Below are positions 6,882 to 11,864 of a DNA stretch of 11,864 bases, one piece after another. Under the pieces are notes generated by a model. It ran no database searches and was not told the DNA's origin. It was given only the letters and a program-made list of their open reading frames with translations. A program made the position numbers and the translations under genes. This stretch comes from JALZOC01 sp035758845. GTDB lineage: Bacteria > Acidobacteriota > Vicinamibacteria > Vicinamibacterales > 2-12-FULL-66-21. The stretch is from the NCBI GenBank assembly GCA_035758845.1, contig DASTVZ010000168.1, positions 1-11,864 of the forward strand. The letters run 5' to 3'. Each line of letters starts with the position of its first letter. Positions within the stretch are counted from its first letter, which is position 1.

Positions 6882-6887
6882 ATTGTC
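6882..6887 (-). promoter_or_regulatory. -10-like GACAAT directly before the coiled-coil gene
   Basis: GACAAT on the minus strand ends 6 nt before ATG 6875, so transcription would start at the ATG itself. A TTGACT box at 6908-6913 is 20 bp away, longer than the usual 16-18 bp spacing, so the promoter assignment is tentative. Confidence 0.3.
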
Positions 6888-6909
6888 GCACGTTACGGCC
6901 CAACCCGAG

Positions 6910-6924
6910 TCAACCGTGGGTTGA
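6910..6924. promoter_or_regulatory. Operator-like palindrome TCAACC-GTG-GGTTGA
   Basis: This 15 bp element has perfect 6 bp arms and a 3 nt centre and lies in the divergent gap between the coiled-coil gene (ATG 6875) and the RraA-like gene (ATG 6998). It overlaps the minus-strand TTGACT box. A repressor dimer bound here could affect one or both genes. No regulator gene is adjacent. Confidence 0.35.
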
Positions 6925-6960
6925 GGCTCTACGAGGTTCTGCTGGTTCGATGCGGAGTCG

Positions 6961-6966
6961 TACAAT
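6961..6966 (+). promoter_or_regulatory. -10 element TACAAT of the RraA-like gene
   Basis: TACAAT matches the consensus -10 at five of six bases and would start transcription near 6973, giving a 25 nt leader that contains the AGGAGG at 6985-6990. No convincing -35 box lies 16-18 bp upstream, so an activator or another sigma factor may be involved. Confidence 0.4.
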
Positions 6967-6997
6967 GCGGCGGTCGCGCACGTCAGGAGGAGTCCAG

Positions 6998-7834
6998 ATG
7001 TCCTTTCGCATTCGTCATTGGCTGTTTTCGTTTGCCGCGACCGCGATGCTGGCGGCGCCGGCGGCCGCGCAACAGCCCGCGGAGAAATCGATCCCAGACA
7101 AAGTACAGCTCTTCATTCCCTACAAGGAGTACACCGCCGAGGACAACAAGCGTGTGCTCGACGAGTACAAATACCTGCGAGTCGCCGACGTGTCCGACGG
7201 CATGGACGTGGTGGGTCTCCAGAACATAGGACTCGTGAACCCGGAGATTCACGCGCTGTGGAAAGATACCGAGAACTTCACCCATCGCGTCGCTGGGATT
7301 GCTGTGACCGCGCGCTATGTTCCGACCAACAGGCGCGAGCCCAGGATGGATCAGAAGACGATCAACCAGTGGTACAGCACGGTCACGTCTGAAGCGTTCA
7401 TGAAGGTGCTCACGCCGGGCTCGATCCTGGTGATCGATGCGATGGAAGACGGAGAGTCGCGCAGCATTGGATCGTCGAACATCATGAGCTGGAAGAAGCT
7501 TGGGATGGTCGGCCTCGTCACCAGCGGCGGTCTTGCCGATACCGACGAGATCATCTACGAGAAAGTGCCCACGTATTTCCGCCGACTGGCTCGCGGCATT
7601 CGTCCGGGAAGAAACGAGCTCGAATCTGTGAACCGGCCGGTGACCATCGGCGGCGTCCTTGTTCGACCCGGTGACGTGGTCGTCGCCGACGGCGACGGCG
7701 TCGTCGTCGTGCCGCGCGAGCGCGCGGTTGAAGTCGCCGCCGCTGCGCTGACATTCCTCGACAACATCGGCCGCCAGCGTTACATCAAGGAGACAGGAAA
7801 GAACCCCTGGGCCAAGAAGCCTGGTGGACAGTGA
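6998..7834 (+). CDS. Secreted RraA-like protein (HMG/CHA aldolase superfamily fold) lacking the usual catalytic Arg
   Basis: This 278-residue protein's start is set by AGGAGG (6985-6990), 7 nt before ATG 6998. Residues 1-24 form a Sec signal peptide (hydrophobic core 8-20, AAPAAA then QQ), which is odd because RraA relatives are normally cytosolic. The RraA/MenG-like fold covers about residues 55-260: VADVSDGMD (62-70), GSILVIDAMEDGE (141-153), GMVGLVTSGGLADTDEI (169-185) and the C-terminal VLVRPGDVVVADGDGVVVVP block. In pyruvate-type aldolases of this family the central motif reads GxVxDGxxRD, where Arg-Asp act in substrate and metal binding. Here the Arg position is Ala180 with Asp181 kept, and the preceding Asp is Ser176. 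Classic aldolase activity is therefore doubtful. The gene is divergent from the coiled-coil gene and converges with the DUF1569 gene, 7 nt between stops. Confidence 0.87.
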   Translation: MSFRIRHWLFSFAATAMLAAPAAAQQPAEKSIPDKVQLFIPYKEYTAEDNKRVLDEYKYLRVADVSDGMDVVGLQNIGLVNPEIHALWKDTENFTHRVAGIAVTARYVPTNRREPRMDQKTINQWYSTVTSEAFMKVLTPGSILVIDAMEDGESRSIGSSNIMSWKKLGMVGLVTSGGLADTDEIIYEKVPTYFRRLARGIRPGRNELESVNRPVTIGGVLVRPGDVVVADGDGVVVVPRERAVEVAAAALTFLDNIGRQRYIKETGKNPWAKKPGGQ

Positions 7835-7841
7835 ACCGGCC

Positions 7842-8300
7842 TCAGACCCCGAATTGCCGCAGGTGATGGTCTGTGTGCAGGTACGCCCACCTGAGCCACT
7901 CCGATGCTGACATCCTGCCGAAGACCGGATGATCGGGCCACGTCCCGCGCAAGCCGTTCTTCGCGACCGCGTCCAACAGTACCCGCACCTCGGCGACGTC
8001 GGACGCGAAATCAGCCGGGCAGGTGCCGGCAATCTGCTGGTCGATCTCCGGGCTGGTCACGATCCCGGCGCGCCATTGCAACGGGGCGTAGAGCGCGAGC
8101 CATTTGATCGCGGTTCGTTTCAGGACGCTGCTGTCGCCGCTGACAGGCTTCTGCGCGAGAGCCATCCGGCAGGCGTCGGCGAGGTGACACACCATCTGAC
8201 GCACATTCATTTGTCCCCATCGCCGCTCGCTTTGCGGTGTGAGTCGCCCAAGTCGCGCGACCAGTTCCGCCTTGTCTTGCGCTCGGCCCAGCGATTTCAT
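7842..8300 (-). CDS. DUF1569 / DinB-superfamily four-helix protein
   Basis: This 152-residue cytosolic protein begins MKSL. RRWGQMNVRQMVCHLADACRM (residues 26-46) and the C-terminal SASEWLRWAYLHTDHHLRQFG are the DUF1569 signatures. His39, His142 and His145/His146 are placed to form the metal site of the DinB/YfiT-like fold. Many DinB-fold proteins are thiol-dependent transferases or of unknown function; DUF1569 itself has no settled activity. The gene lies immediately behind the kinase gene: a GTG at 8306 would overlap the kinase stop as GTGA, and the ATG at 8300 follows it by 2 nt. I prefer the ATG because MKSL is a common start in this family. Either way the two are one operon with coupled translation. 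Confidence 0.88.
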   Translation of the reverse strand: MKSLGRAQDKAELVARLGRLTPQSERRWGQMNVRQMVCHLADACRMALAQKPVSGDSSVLKRTAIKWLALYAPLQWRAGIVTSPEIDQQIAGTCPADFASDVAEVRVLLDAVAKNGLRGTWPDHPVFGRMSASEWLRWAYLHTDHHLRQFGV

Positions 8301-8302
8301 GC

Positions 8303-10588
8303 TCACACGCCGAGCAACCGTTCGCCGCCGGCATCGCGATAGACGAGAAGTGCGCGCTCGCGTCCCTCCGTCGCCTGTGAAAGGAGCGCGTCGAACTCAG
8401 GACGGGTCCGCAGTCCATCGAACTGGCGACTGTTCTTCAGCGTGGCGACCGCCCAGTAGTGCTTGTCGATCGCGCGGCGAAGGAATTCAAGCCCCGCCTG
8501 GTAATCGCCGACGTCACAGAGCAGCCATCCCTCCTGGAAGATCGCTTCGGGATCTTCCTGGATTCTCAGATGTGTGAAGACCGACATGCGTCCGTGCATG
8601 TCGTCGCGCCGGCGATCCAGCCAGGCAGTCAGGTAATCGATCCATGATTCGAAGGCAGGAATTCGCGACAACTGCCGCATCTGAACAAGCTTCGCGCGAG
8701 CCTCGTCGCGACGGCCCGCGAGGCCCAGCCCAATCACTCGAATGCCGTCGTCGGCGCCGGCGACGATGCCGGCCGCCTCGATGGCCAGAAGTCGATCGAT
8801 GTTCCCGGTCATGAGCAGCGTCTGCTCGATGCTCGTGGGCACATTGGGATCGAGCCGTCGCGCTTCGGTATGCGCAGCGATCGCCTGGTCGAGCAGGCCG
8901 CAATAACGGCACGCGTGAACGAGACCGGCGAACAGCTCGGGATCGTTGCCGTGGCGTTGGGCTTCGCCCAGCAGCCGCACGAGTGCATCCTGGGCGCGCC
9001 CCATGTCGGCCTCGAGCATGGCAAAGAACTTGTGCGCGATCGTGAGCCGGGGGCTCAGGGCAAGTGCGCGGCGGAACGCCTCTTCGGCTCGCCTTTCGCT
9101 GTCGTCGGAGGCATCGATGTATTTGCCGATCACGCGATGGCACCGCCCGAGGTGTGCCCACGCTGGCGCGAAGCGTGAGTCGAGCTCCAGGGATGACTGA
9201 TAGAGATCGCGCGCGTTGATCAGGCCGTTGTAGGTTCGCGCGAGTTCATTTGCGCGCAGATACAGTTCGTAGGCACGAGCATCGGGCGCGATTCCAGAGG
9301 CCGGTGAGACGGGACCGCCGGTCAACGGCGATGCCAGGGCATCGGCGACTCGTCGCGCGATGTCGTCCTGCAAACGAAACAGGTCGCCCAGGGACGACTG
9401 GACGGTGTGGGACGTCAACAGCGTGCCGCCTGGGGCCTCGACCAGTTGCGCCGCCGCACGCAGCTGGTCGCCCGAGCGCAGGAGCGTGCCCATCACGACG
9501 ACGTCGACATCCGCTTCGGCGGCGAGGGCTTTGAGATCTGGTGCTTCTCCGGCAAACCGCGCGGCGACCGCGCTCGAGCGCAAGACCAGCGAGCCGTGAC
9601 CAGAGAGCGACGACGAGATGGCATCCGGCAGGCTGAACGCAAGAAAGTCGGTTTCCGGATCGGAACGCAAGACGCGAAACGGCAGTACGACAAGACGGGT
9701 GAGTGCACGCGCGAGCGCGGGTGTCCGATCGCCGCTGATCGACTCGAGTGCGCGGAGCTCGGCTGCCATCAAGTCCGCTGATGCCGGCCGATCTTCGGCA
9801 CGCTTTGCAAGCGCACGCCTGATCACTCGATCCAGTGCCGCGACGGCTGGAGATCCCGTGAGCGCCGGCGGCTGCTCGTATCGTGTGGCATGAAGAATTT
9901 CAACGATCGTTCGTCCAACAAACGCTGGTCGTCCGGCAAGCATTTCGAACAACATGGCGCCGACAGCGAAGAGATCGCTTCGCCCGTCGATCGCATCGCC
10001 GCTGATCTGCTCGGGAGCCATGTAGCGTGGCGTTCCCATCACCACCCCGGGCAGGGTGAGTTCAATTGTTGGATCGAACGGCGCATCGAACTGCGGGCGG
10101 GCGAGGCCGAAATCGAGCAGCTTCACGCCGTGCTGTGTCAGAAATACGTTGCCGGGCTTCAGATCGCGATGGACGATGCCGCGGGCGTGAAGCGCCGACA
10201 GCGCGGCCAGGATGCCAAGACCGATCGGAATCGCTTCCGCGCTGGTGAGCGGCCCGGCGGACAAACGTTCGGAGAGGACTTGTCCCTCGAGCAGCTCCAT
10301 CACGATGAACAGCGTGCCCTGGTCTTCTCCGATCTCGTAGATCTGGCACACGTTCGGATGATTGACGCTTGCCGCCGCTCGCGCTTCGCGCCACAACCGT
10401 TGATGGGCGGTTGGGTCGGTGCCAATGGCCGACAAGGTCTTCAGCGCGACGGTCCGCTGCAGCCGTTCATCGCGCGCTGCGTAGACCACGCCCATGCCGC
10501 CCTCGCCGAGCTTCCGCTCGATCGCGTACGGACCGATACGCGTGGGGATCGAAACCGCTCTCGTGGTATCAATCTGCTTGTCAGGCAC
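8303..10588 (-). CDS. Soluble Ser/Thr protein kinase with FlgO-like and TPR regions
   Basis: This is a 761-residue protein. The kinase domain spans about residues 18-285 and has all key residues: GEGGMG loop (28-33), Lys50 in VALK, Glu68, HRD (140-142) with Lys144 and Asn147, DFG (159-161), APE (191-193) and Arg267. It is a Hanks-type PknB-like kinase and should be active. Residues about 299-420 (VVLPFRVL through GDLFRLQDDIARRVADAL) resemble the FlgO/TolB-like region found in adenylate-cyclase and kinase TPR proteins. Residues about 430-740 are TPR-like helices for protein binding. No membrane segment is visible, unlike PknB proper. The GTG start at 10588 abuts the heptamer repeat and has no Shine-Dalgarno; no other in-frame start precedes the kinase domain convincingly. 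It is followed by the DUF1569 gene with overlapping or touching ends. Such kinases are abundant in Acidobacteriota. Confidence 0.93.
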   Translation of the reverse strand: MPDKQIDTTRAVSIPTRIGPYAIERKLGEGGMGVVYAARDERLQRTVALKTLSAIGTDPTAHQRLWREARAAASVNHPNVCQIYEIGEDQGTLFIVMELLEGQVLSERLSAGPLTSAEAIPIGLGILAALSALHARGIVHRDLKPGNVFLTQHGVKLLDFGLARPQFDAPFDPTIELTLPGVVMGTPRYMAPEQISGDAIDGRSDLFAVGAMLFEMLAGRPAFVGRTIVEILHATRYEQPPALTGSPAVAALDRVIRRALAKRAEDRPASADLMAAELRALESISGDRTPALARALTRLVVLPFRVLRSDPETDFLAFSLPDAISSSLSGHGSLVLRSSAVAARFAGEAPDLKALAAEADVDVVVMGTLLRSGDQLRAAAQLVEAPGGTLLTSHTVQSSLGDLFRLQDDIARRVADALASPLTGGPVSPASGIAPDARAYELYLRANELARTYNGLINARDLYQSSLELDSRFAPAWAHLGRCHRVIGKYIDASDDSERRAEEAFRRALALSPRLTIAHKFFAMLEADMGRAQDALVRLLGEAQRHGNDPELFAGLVHACRYCGLLDQAIAAHTEARRLDPNVPTSIEQTLLMTGNIDRLLAIEAAGIVAGADDGIRVIGLGLAGRRDEARAKLVQMRQLSRIPAFESWIDYLTAWLDRRRDDMHGRMSVFTHLRIQEDPEAIFQEGWLLCDVGDYQAGLEFLRRAIDKHYWAVATLKNSRQFDGLRTRPEFDALLSQATEGRERALLVYRDAGGERLLGV

Positions 10589-10589
10589 G

Positions 10590-10623
10590 TAAAAGGTAAA
10601 AGGTAAAAGGCAAAAGGCAAAAG
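10590..10623. repeat. Tandem heptamer array AAAAGGT/AAAAGGC (left copy)
   Basis: There are two AAAAGGT units (10591-10604), two AAAAGGC units (10605-10618) and a partial AAAAG, directly before the kinase GTG on the minus strand. The first 20 bases match the array at 11688-11710 in the same orientation with one difference. It forms one arm of a hairpin. Confidence 0.8.
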
Positions 10624-10644
10624 AATTGTTTACCTTCTGCCTTT
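10606..10644 (-). terminator. Heptamer-based terminator hairpin after the isomerase gene
   Basis: Arms 10606-10621 and 10629-10644 pair over 16 positions with a 7 nt loop. In a minus-strand transcript the two imperfect positions become G-U wobbles, whereas in a plus-strand transcript they would be A-C mismatches. The stem therefore suits termination of the isomerase mRNA (stop at 10689), and the sequence that follows on that strand is T-rich. It ends at the start of the kinase gene, so it also separates the two units. Confidence 0.6.
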
Positions 10645-10688
10645 CCCGCTCGGACGGCAGGAGAGTCCCAGGACGGTGCGAAACGCGA

Positions 10689-11648
10689 TCAGGATGTCGC
10701 CGGCGGCATCTTGAACGTCCTTTTCACATACCCGATGTTGGCCCGGGTGTCAGCCACAAGGTCCTTCGTCGGCGAACCGGTTTCGAGGACGTACCAGCCG
10801 CGGTATCCGATGTCGTAGAACTCCTTGGCCATCCGCGCCCAGTCCATCTTGCCGCCGGGTGTTTCAAGAAGTTGCTGACTGTTATTCGTTGCGTTGGCGT
10901 TCTTCAAGTGAATCTGATTGATGCGCTTGCCGAGCATCTTGGGTTCGACGTAAATATCGGGCACCCGCGACACGATGTTGTGCGCGTCGTAGTAGACCGC
11001 AACGTGGCTCGATCCAATCGCATCGACGATTTTGATGTTGTCGGCGGCCGAGAGCCAATCTTCCAGGCCGACCACGACATCGTACTTCTCAGCGTAGCGC
11101 GCCACTTCCTTCATCATCGTGACAAACCCGTCCACCTGCGCCTGGTTCGCCATGTCGATGTGGCTGTCCCCGAGGATCGGCAGCAGAATATTGTTCGTGC
11201 CGATGTTGTAGGCAATCTCCACCGCTTCGGCCAACAGGATCGCAAATGCCGGATTCGTGTGCATCGGCAATCGCTGTTTGCCAGGATTGCCGATCGCCAG
11301 CGAGCAAATCTGAATGCCGTTGTCGAGCGCGGCACGCTTGAATTCGACCTGCGTCTTCGGATCGCGAAGCGTCGGTTTGCCGTCGCTCGGATATTGCACG
11401 CTCACTTGAATGCCGTCGAGGCCGATTTCGCGCGCGAGCGCGATCTTCGCGATGTCACCACGCTGTCCCAGGTTCCAGTCCGTCATCCCGACACGCACTG
11501 GAACCGGGTTGAGCGGTTCCTTCGACGCGACAGGCGGCGACGCGGGTTGTTGCGGGACCGGAGACGGTGCTTGTGCCTGCGCCAGGGCCGGAAGCGCCGC
11601 GGATGCGATGCCTGCCTGCTTAACGAAGTCACGTCGTGTCATGCTCAT
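10689..11648 (-). CDS. Tat-exported sugar phosphate isomerase/epimerase-type TIM barrel (AP endonuclease 2 fold)
   Basis: This is a 319-residue protein. GGAGAG lies 6 nt before ATG 11648; an ATG six bases downstream is a minor alternative. The N-terminus has a twin-arginine signal (TRRDFVKQAG, residues 4-13) and a hydrophobic stretch to about residue 25, then a Pro/Ala-rich linker to about residue 50. This implies a periplasmic, folded, cofactor-containing enzyme. The xylose-isomerase-like TIM barrel covers about residues 50-310, with likely metal ligands Glu196 (GLEDW), Asp221 (YYDAHN), His247 (QIHLKN) and Glu289 (YVLETG). Related proteins act as epimerases, isomerases, or lyases on 3-keto-glycosides; the exact substrate is unknown. 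It lies downstream of a Gfo/Idh/MocA-type gene in the same direction, a frequent partner. Heptamer-repeat hairpins flank it on both sides. Confidence 0.9.
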   Translation of the reverse strand: MSMTRRDFVKQAGIASAALPALAQAQAPSPVPQQPASPPVASKEPLNPVPVRVGMTDWNLGQRGDIAKIALAREIGLDGIQVSVQYPSDGKPTLRDPKTQVEFKRAALDNGIQICSLAIGNPGKQRLPMHTNPAFAILLAEAVEIAYNIGTNNILLPILGDSHIDMANQAQVDGFVTMMKEVARYAEKYDVVVGLEDWLSAADNIKIVDAIGSSHVAVYYDAHNIVSRVPDIYVEPKMLGKRINQIHLKNANATNNSQQLLETPGGKMDWARMAKEFYDIGYRGWYVLETGSPTKDLVADTRANIGYVKRTFKMPPATS

Positions 11649-11660
11649 ATTTATCTCTCC

Positions 11661-11689
11661 GGGATCCGGTGTGCGGGATCCGGGATCCG
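11661..11689. repeat. Cluster of three GGGATCCGG units
   Basis: GGGATCCGG occurs at 11661-11669 and 11675-11683, then GGGATCCG at 11682-11689 overlapping the previous unit by two bases. The cluster sits between the isomerase ribosome binding site and the heptamer hairpin. Similar paired units occur at 2251-2274. GGATCC also occurs inside coding regions here, so only the clustering is notable. Confidence 0.45.
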
Positions 11690-11739
11690 TAAAAGGTAAA
11701 AGGTAGAAGGTCTTTACCTTTTACCTTTTACCTTTTTTT
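11689..11739. terminator. Perfect heptamer-repeat hairpin with T7 tract (right copy)
   Basis: The arm 11689-11705, made of AAAAGGT units, pairs perfectly over 17 bp with 11715-11731 around a 9 nt loop, followed on the plus strand by C and seven Ts (11733-11739). By shape this is a plus-strand intrinsic terminator, yet no plus-strand gene leads into it. For minus-strand transcripts it begins 7 nt from the oxidoreductase stop codon (11738-11740), with the run of As upstream, so it could end or stabilise that mRNA. Repeat units allow other pairing registers shifted by 7 bp. Confidence 0.65.
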
Positions 11740-11864
11740 AGGTCGATCGCAGAATGTCTTTCCAGCCTGCGCGATATTCCGGCCGCTTGATGAATGGATC
11801 TGCATCCTGCGTGTTCTTTGCGCGCATGTTCTTGTAGTCCCATTCGATCTTCTTGCCAGTGCGG
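11738..11864 (-). CDS. Gfo/Idh/MocA-type oxidoreductase, C-terminal end only (truncated by window edge)
   Basis: The last 41 codons of a minus-strand gene end in TAA at 11740-11738. The peptide reads R-TGKKIEWDYKNMRAKN, then DADPFIKRPEYRAGW and a short tail DILRST. The pattern GKKxxWDxxNMxxxN...A..F..R.EYRxGW is the typical extreme C-terminus of Gfo/Idh/MocA-family NAD(P)-dependent dehydrogenases of the kind that act on sugars and are often Tat-exported in Acidobacteriota and Planctomycetota. The nucleotide-binding and catalytic domains are outside the window. It lies upstream of the isomerase-type gene in the same direction, 89 bp apart, so the two may share a sugar-oxidation route, although a hairpin stands between them. 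The stop codon lies inside the A-rich edge of that hairpin. Confidence 0.72.
   Translation of the reverse strand, partial: RTGKKIEWDYKNMRAKNTQDADPFIKRPEYRAGWKDILRST

Noticed and set aside
6950..6997. Longer N-terminus for the RraA-like protein (start at 6950).
   Set aside because: It would bury the -10 element and the AGGAGG site inside the coding region and put 16 residues before the signal peptide.
6576..7229. Plus-strand open frame spanning the coiled-coil gene and the start of the RraA-like gene.
   Set aside because: It becomes Arg/Pro/Ser-rich, overlaps well-supported genes in other frames and has no domain or ribosome binding site.
10590..10623. CRISPR-like short repeats.
   Set aside because: The units are only 7 bp, contiguous and without spacers, so this is a tandem repeat forming a hairpin.
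10589..10680. Kinase frame extended through the heptamer repeat.
   Set aside because: The frame is open, but there is no ATG, GTG or TTG start in it, and the residues encoded by the repeat (Pro, Phe, Thr, Leu) do not resemble a kinase N-terminus.
10626..11699. 357-codon plus-strand open frame opposite the isomerase-type gene.
   Set aside because: It is an antisense shadow in GC-rich DNA, rich in Arg, His and Val. The minus-strand frame has the Tat signal, metal ligands and ribosome binding site.

Overview
This 11.9 kb window is GC-rich chromosomal DNA. It most resembles Acidobacteriota, possibly class Vicinamibacteria; this is inferred from gene content, because no rRNA or other marker gene is present. 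Three things point that way: an Oar-like TonB-dependent receptor with the FDVRHR, GGWQL and FNLFNHP signatures common in that phylum, a soluble Ser/Thr kinase fused to a TPR region, and several Tat- or Sec-exported sugar-metabolism-type proteins. I see no tRNA, rRNA, CRISPR array, transposase, integrase or phage gene. The coding organisation looks intact.

Layout: (1) 2-1726 (+), the 3' part of a TonB-dependent outer-membrane receptor. (2) 1836-2177 (+), a small secreted protein with three cysteines. (3) A convergent gap with two perfect hairpins at 2175-2250. (4) 2329-5195 (-), a TRAP transporter: a Tat-signal substrate-binding protein (DctP) overlapping by 4 nt a fused small-plus-large permease (DctQM). 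(5) 5254-6027 (+), divergent from it, a phytanoyl-CoA-dioxygenase-type Fe(II)/2-oxoglutarate oxygenase. (6) 6060-6491 (-), a single-domain response regulator. (7) 6675-6875 (-), a 66-residue coiled-coil protein. (8) 6998-7834 (+), a secreted RraA-like protein lacking the usual catalytic arginine. (9) 7842-10588 (-), a Ser/Thr kinase/TPR protein followed by a DUF1569/DinB-superfamily protein. (10) 10689-11648 (-), a Tat-exported sugar phosphate isomerase/epimerase-type TIM barrel. (11) 11738-11864 (-), the C-terminal end of a Gfo/Idh/MocA-type oxidoreductase.

Functional themes: outer-membrane uptake (TonB receptor), inner-membrane carboxylate-type uptake (TRAP) facing a dioxygenase across a 58 bp divergent promoter region, and an exported sugar-modifying pair (Gfo/Idh/MocA plus isomerase). 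Two signalling units are also present: a lone receiver, and a soluble kinase coupled to a DinB-fold protein.

The least ordinary parts are non-coding. Hairpins built from tandem AAAAGGT/AAAAGGC heptamers flank the isomerase gene on both sides. Two genes have a -10-like hexamer exactly 6 nt before ATG and no Shine-Dalgarno, as expected for leaderless mRNAs. Three TTGACA boxes are phased upstream of the response regulator. I found no clear, wholly new multi-gene system. No gene-free stretch exceeds 300 bases.
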